A program made the translations under genes and the position numbers. The notes under the pieces are model-generated. The model ran no database searches, had not been told where the DNA came from, and saw only the letters and a list, made by a program, of their open reading frames with translations. Below, piece after piece: positions 16,243 to 26,954 of a DNA stretch of 64,000 nt. Positions within the stretch are counted from its first letter, which is position 1, and every line of letters starts with the position of its first letter. The DNA is from Phycisphaerales bacterium (GTDB lineage Bacteria > Planctomycetota > Phycisphaerae > Phycisphaerales > UBA1924), in NCBI GenBank assembly GCA_020846975.1, contig JADLCX010000027.1, forward strand, positions 1 through 64,000. The letters are read 5' to 3'.

Positions 16243-19200
16243 TCAGGCCTTCGGGCTGAGGATCCGCTGCATGAGTTGCAGGCTGTTCTGGGTGCCGAGG
16301 AAGAAGTTGGTCTTCTCGGCGTTGTCGAACAGTCCTGAGAGGGTGCTGTTGACGTTGGTGAAGCCGTAGACGCCGCCCGGACCGGGGTTGGCGATCACGG
16401 AGTTCGAGGCCATGATCGGGACCGGGCTGGCGTTGGAGGCCACCGGGTTGGTGATGGTCAGACCGATCAGTTCTCCGACGCGACGGCCGACGGCCGCGGT
16501 GAGGCCGCGGACGAGGTTGTCAACACCGGCCTGGCTGGGGTCGTTGCCGAGCACGGCGAGCGAGGAGAGGAAGACGACGGCCTCGTCGTTCTTGTCGATG
16601 TTCAGGACATCGACGTGCTCGCTGGCGCCGAACTCGCCGTTGTTGAAGAAGGCGTTGGGCTCGGCGTTGCCGGCGATGAAGACGGTGGCAAAGTCCTGAC
16701 CCTCGAAGGCGGCCGCGTCGGCCGAGACAACGATGCTGACGTTGGCGGCGGTGAAGATGTCGTTGAGCGCGGAGACCAGCGACTGGATCACGTAGTCGTC
16801 GACATCAACGCCGTTGATCTGTCCGGCAAAGCCGAGCACGGAGGTGGTGAACGCGGTCAGGTCGGTGACCAGGCCCGAGGTCTCGAGCCAGTCGATCTGC
16901 CCGCCGTTGGTTTCGAGCAGGATGTTCTGGGTCGAGCGACGGACGTTGCCGGTGCCCTGGGTCAGGATCTCGAGCTGGTAGTCGCTGCGGACGGCGCCCT
17001 GGACATAGACCGCGTAGGCGGCGGGCACGTTGGTGGTGGTCACGCCCTGCGAGCCGGGCAGCACGATCTCCATGAAGAAGTCGCCGCTGGCGTCGTAGCC
17101 GTAGGAGTTGACGCCGTCGGTCGAAGTCACGGGGCTCTGCCCGCCGATCGGCAGGAACGCGCTGGGCGAGGCGACCAGGCGGGCATCGGAGAAGCCGGTG
17201 CCCGAGGGCGTCTCGAACAGGGCGATCTGCACATCGCCGAGCAGGTCGGACCGCGGGTTGAGGACGGCTTCGAGACCGCGGGTGATCTCCTCGCGCGGCA
17301 GGCCGATGTTGCCGCCGGTGTCGGTGAGGCGGAAGGTGATGCGGACACGCGTTCCGGGCGCGATGGGCTGGCCGTTGTTGAGCCGGAAGACGTCCGCGTC
17401 CGGCGCGATCTCGGCGGGCACACCGACGCCGCCGGGAAGGCCGATGGCGCTGCTGACCACCGTGCGGACGACATCGTCGCTGGTTCCCCAGGCGTTGTCG
17501 GCGCCGACGGTGCGGGTCGAGGTGACTTCCGCGCCGTCGTTGCCGGTCACGGTGTCGTCGGCGGTGTTGGGCCTGCCGTCGGCCCCACGGTTGAGCGTGA
17601 AGTTGAAGCGGCCGGTGGTGAAGACCGGCACATCGTCGGTGGTGCCGAACTGGCCGTCGGCGCCGGCGAACTGGATCGGGAGGGGAGCGTTGACGACCGC
17701 GGTGCCGTCGCCCGAGTCGGTGTCGCCGGCGAACCCGGTGTTGCCGTCGTCAAAGACCTGGATGGTGAACTGGTACGCACCGATCGCGCCACCCACCGGC
17801 GTGTTGTTGGGAATGTTGTTGACGTTGGAGATGTCCACGCCGTCGAAGGTCGCGGCGATGCCGATGATGTAGGTCCCGGTCACGGTCACGAGGTACTGAT
17901 CCTCGCTGGTCGCGGTCGGGTCGTCGTTGGTGGCGTTGGGCAGGCGGATGATCGCGCCGGCCTGGCCGCCCTGCGCCCCCGCGGGCGAGTTGGCCGCCAG
18001 CCCCGCGCCGGCGGCGTTGAAGATCGCGCGGACCGCGCCCTGGGCCACGCCGGTGATCTGGCCCATGCGCAGAACCTGGCCGGCGCGGAGCGAGATCCTG
18101 TACAGGTCCACATCACCGCCCGAACGGAATACATCCGAGTTGGCGTCGGGGTGGTCGCCGATCGTGCCGCGGATGAACGCGGAGGCGTTCACGTCGGGGT
18201 TGTTGTCGGAGGTGAAGTTGGAATCGAGCAGCAGGTTGAGGTCGACGGGCTGGTAGAAGTCGATGCCGGGCTGGCCGGCGGGGTTGCCGTTGACAAGCTT
18301 GTCGCCCGCATCGCCGACGACCGCATCGATGGAGAAGTCGTCGCCGGTGGTTCCGTCGAGGTTTCCGTCGAGCAGCACACCCTGGCTGGCGCCGCGGAAG
18401 ATCGCGCCCGAGAGCACGAACCGCATCAGGCCCGGGCCGGGAATGCCCGGCTGCTGGGGCAGGCTGCGGTCGGTCACGTTGCGGCTGAAGGTCACGATGC
18501 CGACGTTGCGGGTCGAGTCGTACCGGACGGTGTAGTCGGCGTTGGTGCCCTGGGCGAGGCCCACGACCGTCGCGCCGGAGTTGCGGAGTTCGACGATCGA
18601 GAGGGCCGGGCCGAAGGTGCTGGCGTCGATCGGCTGGTTGAAACTGAACTCGGCGCGGTAGACGCGGCTGTCCTCGAACACGTTGACGTCGGTGACGACG
18701 ACGGGCACGGGCAGGGCGCCGAGCTGGCGGACGGCGAAGTTGCCGCGGACCGCGATGTCGGAGTTGTTGACCAGCACGCGCCCGATCGAGCCGGTCGAGA
18801 TCACGCGGTACTGCTCGCTGTTGATGTTGGAGCCGACCGACTGGCCGGCGATCGTCACGGCGCCGATGGCGGAGCGGCCGTCGGAGGCGGTGTCGTCGGC
18901 GGTGCCGAGGAAGCCGTCGGGCCCGCGGTAGACGCCGGCCGCGATGTCGGACTCGGGGAACGAGCCGCCGATGGTGACCGGCCCGATGGTGCCGTTGGAG
19001 ACCGTGTCGGTGTTGGCGCCGTCGCCGCCGAAGGAGGCGTCGCGGCCGAGGTCAGCGCCGGAGTAGATCGCCGAGTCGCGGGAGTCGCCCACGACGTTCA
19101 GCGAGGTGATCGAGTCACGGGCGGAGATGACCGCCCCGTTGAACGACTGCGCCGTCACCGGGCCGATGTTGCCGCCCGCGCGGATGCCGCCGCCCACGAC

Positions 19201-22200
19201 GGTGGCGAGCGCGACCGAGGTGATGTTCTGATCGGAGCTGATCGTGCCGGACATCTGGCCGTTGATCTGGAGCACGCCCAGATCGAGGAACGCCGCCGAT
19301 GCCTCGCCGGTCGCGGTGCTCTGGCCGAATGGACCGCCGACGATGAAGCTGCCCACATCACGGCCCAGCGCGTGGCCGCGGTCCCAGCGGTTGACGTTGA
19401 AGGAGCCGACGTCGCCGCCCGAGCCGTAGCGCCCGGTGCTGTTGAGGCGGTTGGCCGCGAACGCACCGATGCCGCCATCGACGAACGCCTGCGAAGCGCC
19501 CATGAGCCGCGCGTTGAGCCGCAGCGACCCGAGCGAGGCGTTGTTGTTGCCCAGGACCGACAGGTCCAGGAGGTTTGCGTTGCTGTTGTTGTTGTTGTTC
19601 TTGCGGGCCTGGATGGTCAGGCTCGTGCTCGAGTTGGTGTTGTTGAGGATGACGCGGTTGAGCGACTGGTCGTAGAACACGCGGCCCGCGCCGGTGTAGA
19701 GGATCGAGCCCTTCTGACCGTTGGGCGTTGTGAAGTTGAACGCGATGCCGTTGGTCACCTGCACCGCGCCGGAGGTGATCCCGCTGTAGAGCGTCGGGTC
19801 GATCGCGCCCAGGCCGGAGCCGTTGCGGCGGATGTTGAGGCCCGAACCGCCCGACGCGGTCACCGGACCGTCGGCCCATGCCGAGCTGTTGGCCGGGCCG
19901 CGCACCGAGGTGCCGCCGATCGATGACACGCCGATCGACCGCTTGTCGTCGGTGGTGTTGTAGACGCCGTCGGCGCCCGCGTTCAGGCCCGCGGAAATCT
20001 TGATGTTCCTGTTCTTCTTGCCGTTGAGCGTGAGTTGAGAGATCGATCCCGACTGGATCGTGTCGGCCGCGCTGCCGGTCCCGCCGGCGGCGTTGTCGTC
20101 ACCCAGCCCGATCAGACCCGCGATGAACGCGGCGTTGTCGCTGTTGCCCGCGACCGAGACCTTGAGGATGGCGTCGCCGGCGGTGATGAACGAGGCCGTT
20201 CCCGAGGTGAGGTTGTCCTTGCGGATGCCGCCGCCGTTGACGGTGATGTCGCCGATGGTGCGTCCGGCGCGGATGGTGGTCTCCCAGATCGAACCCTTCT
20301 GGAGCACGATGCTGGTGATGTCCTGGCCCGCGACGATCGAGGGCCCGTCGATCGCGGCGGTCTTGTTGGTCTCGGGCGGGAGCTGGTTGCGGAAGGAATC
20401 GAACGACGTGGCGTTGCTCTTGCCGGTGGCGATACCGATCTGGCTCAGCCAGCCGCTGGCGCCGGTGAGGAGCTGGATGCTGCCGATCGAGCCGTCGGTG
20501 AAGATGCTGCCCAGCAGGTCGCCGCCGGAGATCGTGATCGTGCCGATCGAGCCGTCGAGGGCCTTGATCAACCGGCCCTGGCGGAACGAGCCCTCGGTGA
20601 TCGTGATCGTGCCGATGCCGCCGGAGAGGCTGGAGATGTTGCCGTTGAAGTCGCCCATGAAGTTCAGGGCGTTGATCGATCCGAAGGCGACGATGTCGCC
20701 GCGGCTGACCTGGTCGTTGCCCGGCTTGCTCACCGCGCGGCCGCTGGAGATCGTGCCGGTGATGCTCTGACCGACGAGGATGTCGGAGAAGATCTGGCCG
20801 ACGGCGGTCACGCCGCCGAGGTTGCCGCGCACGTCCAGGGCACGGTCGTTGAGGTCCTCGGCGCGGCCGACATTGCGGCCGACGGTGATCGTCTGCATAT
20901 CGCCGAGAATCCTCGCGTCGATGAGCAGGTCGCGCCCGGCGGAGAGCGTCCCGATCGAGCCGTCGGTGTCGGTGGTCTCGATGCGGCCGCTGATGTCGGA
21001 AGTGGTCGAGGTGACGGAGGTGATCGGGCCGGAGGCGGAGATCTCGGCGTCGATGCGCCCGTTGGCGGTGATCGTGCCGATGCGTCCGTCGGGGCCCGAG
21101 CTCAGGATCTGCAGGCCGGTCATCTCGCCGCCGGCGGTCATGACATCGACCGGGCCGGCGATGAGCAGCTGCGAGGCCCGCAGGTTGCGGCCGACGGTGA
21201 AGTTGCGCACGCGGCCGCTGACGATGCTGATCGACTTGGCGTCGGTCGTCGCCGAGATCTGGTTGATGACGTTGTCAACATTGAGGTTGAGGCGGACGAG
21301 GTTGTTGGCCGCGACGCGCCCGGTGATCGTGCCGATGACATCGACGGTGAGGTCCTCGATGTTGCCGACCGCGAGGTTGCTGGTGAGGATCGAGCCGAGG
21401 TTGTTGCTCGAACTGATGCGGTTGGCGTGGTACTCGGCCTCGTTGCCCAGGCGGGTGCTGTTGAGGTAGCGATCGGCGGTGACGAGCACGATATTCTCGC
21501 GTCCCTCGATCGTGGTCGAGTCGTAGACGCCGCCCGTGACCGACACGTTGTTGACGAAGATGCCCTTGATCTCCGACCGGAACAGGTCGGAGTTGACGGC
21601 GATGATCTGATCGACGTTGCCCGAGAAGTTGTTCTCGTCGGTCTGGCGGAGGCTGTGCCAGAAGTCGTCGATCGGGACCGACTGGATGAGCGCGCCGTCG
21701 AAGCGGCCGCCGGTGAGGCGGACCGTGCCCACGCCGTCGACCGGGCGGGCGAGGTTGACCGGGAGTTCCGTGCCCGCCTGCGTGCGCGGGTCGGTGTTGA
21801 TGTTCGCGGCGATGATCGCGCCCTGGATGACCGCGTTGGGCACGCGCACGGCCGTGACGGTGACGATGTCGTCGTTGGCGAAGATGCCGGCCGCGGCGAA
21901 GGGTGAAGGGCCCGTGCCGAGCAGGCCGTCGCCGATGTCGATGGTCACGATCACGTCGGCGTAGATGTTGCCGACGATGCCCTCGAACGCGCCGAAGGGA
22001 CGCGTGAGGTCCGAGTTGGCGATGAGGTTGATGATGTGGCCGCTGGAGACGATCACGTCGCCGACCGCGCCGCCGACGCGGACGTTCTGGATGTCGCCGT
22101 TGCGGACGACCACGCCGTTGAGCCACGGATCGACCGGCGAGCCGAGGTCCTCGAGCGGGCTGGGGCTGTCGTAGTCGCGCACGTCGATGGGCACGAACGT

Positions 22201-25200
22201 CTCGCCGGTGTCCCAGTTGTCGCCGTCGCCGCCGCCCGGGCGGTCCTGGTTGATCGCGTCGGCCGGGACGGTGAAGGGGCCGCCGATGGCGCCCGCCCCG
22301 CCGTCGCCGCCGGCGACGCCCAGGAAGGGGCCGAGCAGCGCCAGACCCGCGCCGTTGACCTCGGTGCGGCCGAGGCTGCCGGTGCCGATCGTGATGTTGC
22401 GGAGCGCGGCGGCGTCGATCGCAACGATGTCGCCGCGACCGGTGGTGTTGCTGATCGTGTCGATGACGCCCGTGACCACGTCGATCCGGCCGACGTCGAT
22501 CTCGCCGGGCCCGGAGATGAGGATCTGGCTGGTCGGCGTGTCCGCCGCGACAATGATGCGCCCGATCGACATCCGAGAGCGGGCGTCGAGGCTGGTGATG
22601 ACGAGGTTGGCGCCCGCGGCGAGGTTGACCGACATGCGGGCCACGGCCACGCCCTGCGAGCCGTCCACCGGCATGGAGCGGATCTCCATCGCCGAGGTGT
22701 TGTCGAGCGCGACGCCGCCGTTGATGACGACGGTGAACGAACCGCCCGCGTCATCAACGAACGTGTACGGCTGGTTGTAAGCCAGAGGGATGCGGAGGTT
22801 GTTGTCGCCGGCGCGCTGGATGAGGGAGAAGTCCACGAAGCGCACGTCCGACCCGACGCCGGTGCGGATCTGCGGGACGCCGCCGCGGATCTGGCCGGGG
22901 AACTCGCTGCCCGCGCCGCCGTTGAGGTTGCCGACGAGGAACTGGTCGATCGTCGAGCCCTGCGAGGTGACGATGCTGATGTTCTCGCCGATCACGTACG
23001 CGCCGACGAGGATGCTGCCGATGTTGCCGTTGCCGCCCGCCGTGCCCGAGCGGATCGAGACCACGCCCGGCCTGCGGGAGTCGGGGTCGGGGTCCTGATC
23101 AACGCCCATGCCGCCCTGGATATCGAGCACGCCGATGCGCCGCCCGGCGCGGATGTCCGCGTTGAAGACGTCACCCTGCACCACCGAGCCCTGGAAGACC
23201 GGCGAGCCGGCGGTGACCAGCGTGCCGAGGTCGCGGCCGACCAGCAGGGTCGAGCCGTCGATGTCGCCGCCGACGAAGACGTTGTAGAGGTTTCCGGGGA
23301 CACTGATCGTCGAGGCGCCCCACTGGTAGACCTCATCGACGGTCGCGCCGGTGTTGATGACCGCCGAGGCGGGCGCCTCCATCGCCATGCCATCGATGAA
23401 GCCCGTGCCCATGCGCAGCGAGCCGAGGTTGCCGGCGTTGACCGTGAGCACGAGGTTGGCGTTGCCCGCGCCCGAGCGGATCGCGCCCGCCGTCGTCGGC
23501 GCCATGCCGGAGATCAGCAGGTCGTACGCGGCGTTCACGCCCTCGCCGCCGTCCGGACCGGCGTTCAGCACGAGGTAGTACACGTCGGAATGGTCAGGCC
23601 GGAAACGCAGCACCGGCGACTGGCCGGCGTTGCCCCCCGGACCGCGGCCCGCGCCGCCGCCGTCGAAGGCCGCCACGACGATGCCGCGACGATCGACGAT
23701 GCGCACGTAGTCGAGGGTGGCGTTCTGGCCCACGCCCGGCGCGGCCTGAATGACCACCTCGCGTGAACTGTCGGTGGCGAAGGCGAAGACGTCGGAGGCG
23801 TCCTCGGTCTGGCTCACGGGGTCCTGGGCACCGAGGAAGCCCCGCACGCGCACGGCGGTGCCGTTGTAGCCGATGTACTCGGACGAGGCAAGCCCGTCGT
23901 TGCGGAAGTACCCCGAGCCGAAGTAGGCCGCCTGGCCGAGGCTGGTCTGGCGGTTGTTCCAGTTCTCCGAGCCGCCGACCGTGACGTTGAGGGTCGCGCG
24001 CGGACCGTCCTGCGCCGCGGGGTCGATCCCGTAGATCACCTCGCGCTCGAAATAGTCGATGAACGAGATCGCCGGGCGGGCCGGGTTGTTGATGTCGGCA
24101 AGGACCTGCACGTTCATCGCGTTGCGGCCGCCGACGGCCATCTCGCGGATCGTGCGGCCGATGGTGAGCAGCGAGCCGAGACGGACGCTCGAGCTCCCGT
24201 CATCGGACTCCCACTGGCCCGCGTCGGATGCGACGATGAACTCGCCCACATCGCCCTGCACGCTCACCGAACCGGGCTGGTTGACAACGTTGTAGCGGGC
24301 CAGCGAACCCTCGAACCGGCTGGAGCCGTGCACAATCCCGTGCACCGAGACCGAGCCGAACGATGTGCCGTTGACGAAAATGCCCTGATCGGAGCGCAGG
24401 AACGTGTCGTTCCCGCCGCCGTTGGGATCGCCGAGGTACGCCTCGGGGCTGGACCGGTCGCGCACGAACGGTGAGCCGATGATGACCGACCCGGATGCAG
24501 GCGCCAGGCCGATGACCATCGGCGGCTGCGTGTTGGTCGTGTCGTAGCCGAAGCCCGCCATCTCGAAGTCATCGCCGATCCCAAACGGGTCCATCGGCAG
24601 CTCGAAGACGCCCATGTCATCGACCGTGCCGCCGACGATGGAGATCGATGACTGAGCGTTCGCGCCGGTGATCACCACCGCGCCGAAACCGTCGTTGAAG
24701 TCCGGGACGCCGTCGCCGTTGCGATCGACTCGCGGTGTGCCGTTGCCGCCCATCGGCGCGGCCAGGTCGAGCGTCTGGCGCATGTCGCCGCCGTAGAGAT
24801 CCAGGAACGTCGCGGTCGCGCCCGCCGGACCGACGAACGTCACCGTCGCGGCGAAGACCCGGCTCTCGACGAACTCCTTGAACCGCGTGCTCGGGAAGGT
24901 CGTCGCGATGTCGTCGATGATGAACGCGTCGGCGTACGCCGAGGTGTCGTTCTGGTTCGCCGAGGAGAATCGGAACGAGTCGAAGCCCGGGCCGTTGCCG
25001 GTCCCGATCGGGATGTTGAACGCCACATCGCCGAGCCCGTTGAGCACGGTCCCGAACCCGGCCAACTGGGCGCCGAGCAGCGTGCGGACCACCACGCCAT
25101 CAAGCAGCAACTCGACCCGCGTGCCGTCCAGCGTGGTCTTGATCCCATCCCCGTCTGAATCGAACACGCCCGCCTGACCCGGTCCGGCGCGGACCGTGAA

Positions 25201-25794
25201 CGCGACGTTGGTGGTCAGCCGCGGCTCGCCCGGCTGACCGTTCATCGCCCCGTCGCGGAACGAGAACGTGACCTGATCGCTGCCCTGGAGGGTCAGGCCC
25301 AAGTCGCGGTCCTGGGCTCCCTGCGCCCCGCCATCGGCCACGCCGGGCATGGTCGGGAAGAGCAGCCGCACGGCGTTGTTGGCCTGTGTGCGGTAGGAGA
25401 TCTGGATGTCCGACTGATCGAACAGCGTGCCGTTCGGCGGAACCGGTGGGTTCTGGCCCGTCCAGCCCGCCATCTCGTCGGCGAACTCCTCGCCCACCGT
25501 TTCCGGCATGCCGGCATCCGCGGCGGGGAGTTCCTTGAACAGGTAGGGGATCACGTACGCGAACGTCGCCGTCGCCGTGCCCAGGCCCGTGGCCGGGTTG
25601 ACGCTGTCGGGCTGGATCGTCAGGGCGAACAGCAGTTGGCGCTGCTCCAGCGTCTGGAACGCCTCTTCACCCAGTCCGTGACCGGCCAGGCGCGCGAGCC
25701 TGGCGGCGCGTCGGCTGCGCAGCCCGGTCAAGCCCGCAGCGCTTCGCACTCGGGACCACAGGCTCTGACGACGGCTCGTACGCGGCATGTTCAT
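16243..25794 (-). CDS. Giant (3183 aa) repetitive surface/secreted protein with predicted beta-helix repeats
   Basis: N-terminal basic region plus LEQRQLLFA (LEPR-like); many short repeats such as SIGTITISGGDLLGSIFTDGSIGSIQLLTG; Asp-rich GADGxxxTxDD motifs; single uninterrupted 9.5-kb frame. Confidence 0.85.
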   Translation of the reverse strand: MNMPRTSRRQSLWSRVRSAAGLTGLRSRRAARLARLAGHGLGEEAFQTLEQRQLLFALTIQPDSVNPATGLGTATATFAYVIPYLFKELPAADAGMPETVGEEFADEMAGWTGQNPPVPPNGTLFDQSDIQISYRTQANNAVRLLFPTMPGVADGGAQGAQDRDLGLTLQGSDQVTFSFRDGAMNGQPGEPRLTTNVAFTVRAGPGQAGVFDSDGDGIKTTLDGTRVELLLDGVVVRTLLGAQLAGFGTVLNGLGDVAFNIPIGTGNGPGFDSFRFSSANQNDTSAYADAFIIDDIATTFPSTRFKEFVESRVFAATVTFVGPAGATATFLDLYGGDMRQTLDLAAPMGGNGTPRVDRNGDGVPDFNDGFGAVVITGANAQSSISIVGGTVDDMGVFELPMDPFGIGDDFEMAGFGYDTTNTQPPMVIGLAPASGSVIIGSPFVRDRSSPEAYLGDPNGGGNDTFLRSDQGIFVNGTSFGSVSVHGIVHGSSRFEGSLARYNVVNQPGSVSVQGDVGEFIVASDAGQWESDDGSSSVRLGSLLTIGRTIREMAVGGRNAMNVQVLADINNPARPAISFIDYFEREVIYGIDPAAQDGPRATLNVTVGGSENWNNRQTSLGQAAYFGSGYFRNDGLASSEYIGYNGTAVRVRGFLGAQDPVSQTEDASDVFAFATDSSREVVIQAAPGVGQNATLDYVRIVDRRGIVVAAFDGGGAGRGPGGNAGQSPVLRFRPDHSDVYYLVLNAGPDGGEGVNAAYDLLISGMAPTTAGAIRSGAGNANLVLTVNAGNLGSLRMGTGFIDGMAMEAPASAVINTGATVDEVYQWGASTISVPGNLYNVFVGGDIDGSTLLVGRDLGTLVTAGSPVFQGSVVQGDVFNADIRAGRRIGVLDIQGGMGVDQDPDPDSRRPGVVSIRSGTAGGNGNIGSILVGAYVIGENISIVTSQGSTIDQFLVGNLNGGAGSEFPGQIRGGVPQIRTGVGSDVRFVDFSLIQRAGDNNLRIPLAYNQPYTFVDDAGGSFTVVINGGVALDNTSAMEIRSMPVDGSQGVAVARMSVNLAAGANLVITSLDARSRMSIGRIIVAADTPTSQILISGPGEIDVGRIDVVTGVIDTISNTTGRGDIVAIDAAALRNITIGTGSLGRTEVNGAGLALLGPFLGVAGGDGGAGAIGGPFTVPADAINQDRPGGGDGDNWDTGETFVPIDVRDYDSPSPLEDLGSPVDPWLNGVVVRNGDIQNVRVGGAVGDVIVSSGHIINLIANSDLTRPFGAFEGIVGNIYADVIVTIDIGDGLLGTGPSPFAAAGIFANDDIVTVTAVRVPNAVIQGAIIAANINTDPRTQAGTELPVNLARPVDGVGTVRLTGGRFDGALIQSVPIDDFWHSLRQTDENNFSGNVDQIIAVNSDLFRSEIKGIFVNNVSVTGGVYDSTTIEGRENIVLVTADRYLNSTRLGNEAEYHANRISSSNNLGSILTSNLAVGNIEDLTVDVIGTITGRVAANNLVRLNLNVDNVINQISATTDAKSISIVSGRVRNFTVGRNLRASQLLIAGPVDVMTAGGEMTGLQILSSGPDGRIGTITANGRIDAEISASGPITSVTSTTSDISGRIETTDTDGSIGTLSAGRDLLIDARILGDMQTITVGRNVGRAEDLNDRALDVRGNLGGVTAVGQIFSDILVGQSITGTISSGRAVSKPGNDQVSRGDIVAFGSINALNFMGDFNGNISSLSGGIGTITITEGSFRQGRLIKALDGSIGTITISGGDLLGSIFTDGSIGSIQLLTGASGWLSQIGIATGKSNATSFDSFRNQLPPETNKTAAIDGPSIVAGQDITSIVLQKGSIWETTIRAGRTIGDITVNGGGIRKDNLTSGTASFITAGDAILKVSVAGNSDNAAFIAGLIGLGDDNAAGGTGSAADTIQSGSISQLTLNGKKNRNIKISAGLNAGADGVYNTTDDKRSIGVSSIGGTSVRGPANSSAWADGPVTASGGSGLNIRRNGSGLGAIDPTLYSGITSGAVQVTNGIAFNFTTPNGQKGSILYTGAGRVFYDQSLNRVILNNTNSSTSLTIQARKNNNNNSNANLLDLSVLGNNNASLGSLRLNARLMGASQAFVDGGIGAFAANRLNSTGRYGSGGDVGSFNVNRWDRGHALGRDVGSFIVGGPFGQSTATGEASAAFLDLGVLQINGQMSGTISSDQNITSVALATVVGGGIRAGGNIGPVTAQSFNGAVISARDSITSLNVVGDSRDSAIYSGADLGRDASFGGDGANTDTVSNGTIGPVTIGGSFPESDIAAGVYRGPDGFLGTADDTASDGRSAIGAVTIAGQSVGSNINSEQYRVISTGSIGRVLVNNSDIAVRGNFAVRQLGALPVPVVVTDVNVFEDSRVYRAEFSFNQPIDASTFGPALSIVELRNSGATVVGLAQGTNADYTVRYDSTRNVGIVTFSRNVTDRSLPQQPGIPGPGLMRFVLSGAIFRGASQGVLLDGNLDGTTGDDFSIDAVVGDAGDKLVNGNPAGQPGIDFYQPVDLNLLLDSNFTSDNNPDVNASAFIRGTIGDHPDANSDVFRSGGDVDLYRISLRAGQVLRMGQITGVAQGAVRAIFNAAGAGLAANSPAGAQGGQAGAIIRLPNATNDDPTATSEDQYLVTVTGTYIIGIAATFDGVDISNVNNIPNNTPVGGAIGAYQFTIQVFDDGNTGFAGDTDSGDGTAVVNAPLPIQFAGADGQFGTTDDVPVFTTGRFNFTLNRGADGRPNTADDTVTGNDGAEVTSTRTVGADNAWGTSDDVVRTVVSSAIGLPGGVGVPAEIAPDADVFRLNNGQPIAPGTRVRITFRLTDTGGNIGLPREEITRGLEAVLNPRSDLLGDVQIALFETPSGTGFSDARLVASPSAFLPIGGQSPVTSTDGVNSYGYDASGDFFMEIVLPGSQGVTTTNVPAAYAVYVQGAVRSDYQLEILTQGTGNVRRSTQNILLETNGGQIDWLETSGLVTDLTAFTTSVLGFAGQINGVDVDDYVIQSLVSALNDIFTAANVSIVVSADAAAFEGQDFATVFIAGNAEPNAFFNNGEFGASEHVDVLNIDKNDEAVVFLSSLAVLGNDPSQAGVDNLVRGLTAAVGRRVGELIGLTITNPVASNASPVPIMASNSVIANPGPGGVYGFTNVNSTLSGLFDNAEKTNFFLGTQNSLQLMQRILSPKA

Positions 25795-26288
25795 GGCAAC
25801 TCCCGGTCAACGATGGTTCCGCAACCGCTTTTCACCTCGTTCGGCGGTTGCGTACGCGTGTCACTTGGGCTTGGGTTTTCGACGGGGCTTTGCGCTCGCC
25901 TCGTCCGGCGCGGCGGCGCGGATCGTGTCTCTCGATCCAACCTCCACCGACCGTTTGTCACGGCCTCCGATCGCCTTCCCGCGATCCTGGGCCGCCATTG
26001 TTGCTCGGTGCCGGGACGCGGGTGCGTCCAGACGCCGGTTTGTCCAACTTGGCCCCTCCCAATCTCGAAGGCTTCCCTGCCCCGAGACCACGGCCAGCCC
26101 AAGCCCCCGCAGACTAGCCGAACCCGCCCACCGCCGCAAGTTCGCCCGGCTCCACACGCTCTCCCCAATCTCTGGGGGCGGGGGCGGGTTGCGGCGGTCC
26201 CCAACTGGTTCGGTACGCAGGGGCGTCGGTTGGGTTTCACCGCACGACGAAGTTCAAGAACACCCTATTTAGGGGGTGACTCATGACC

Positions 26289-26954
26289 TCATCCCTCGTG
26301 TTGCTCGGCCGCCCGTGGATCACCCCGCTTGGGGGGCATCGGATGCTCTTCGGCGAGCACGGCGAGCATCAGGTGGTCTTGCCAGCGGTCGTCGATCTGG
26401 AGCATTCGGGCCGCGAGACCCTCGCGGCGGAACCCGGCCTTTTCGGCAACGCGCAGGCTGGGGGCGTTGGACGGGATGATGTTGGCTTGCACGCGGTGAA
26501 GACCCAGACCGCGAGGCGGCGGGAGGAAGGCGAGATCGAGGAGGCCGATGACTCCTTCGGTCGCGAAACCGTGCCCGAGCGCCTCAGCGCTCACCATCCA
26601 CCCGGCATCGGCGTTCTGAAAGACGCCGCGGACGATGTTGTTGAGGCTGAACAGGCCGACGAGCCGGCACGGGCCTCCGGCCCGAGGGTGTTGGTCAGTA
26701 GCGAGGAACGCGCCGAACCTCGCCCCGGTGCCGTCGGCCGCGGTGATGGCGGCGCGCTTGAGGCGCTCATCGAACATCTGGTTGTGATCGGAGGTCCGGG
26801 GCGTGGGCACCCACGGCTTGAAGTGCGCGGCCGAGGCCTCGTGCATGCGGACCCACCCGGCGCGGTCGGGCTCGGCCAGTTGACGCAGGAGGAGGCGCGG
26901 GGTGCGGTGGGAGAGGGCGAGGATGTTGGGAGTGAAGCGGTCCGACATTGGCAT
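26289..26954 (-). CDS. GNAT (RimJ/RimL-type) N-acetyltransferase
   Basis: GWMVSAEALGHGFATEGVIGLLDLAF...LGLHRVQANIIPSNAPSLRVAEKAGFRREG. Confidence 0.85.
   Translation of the reverse strand: MPMSDRFTPNILALSHRTPRLLLRQLAEPDRAGWVRMHEASAAHFKPWVPTPRTSDHNQMFDERLKRAAITAADGTGARFGAFLATDQHPRAGGPCRLVGLFSLNNIVRGVFQNADAGWMVSAEALGHGFATEGVIGLLDLAFLPPPRGLGLHRVQANIIPSNAPSLRVAEKAGFRREGLAARMLQIDDRWQDHLMLAVLAEEHPMPPKRGDPRAAEQHEG

Noticed and set aside
16615-19926. 1103-aa plus-strand ORF and other long plus-strand ORFs (20035-21906, 22036-23766) opposite the giant gene
   Set aside because: Low-complexity Arg/Asp/Gly/Ala composition typical of antisense frames of high-GC genes; the minus-strand frame gives a coherent 3183-aa repeat protein.
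25795-26282. ORFs such as 25787-26272 in the gap upstream of the giant gene
   Set aside because: No coherent domain, Arg/Pro-rich in several frames; more likely promoter/UTR sequence for the giant gene.
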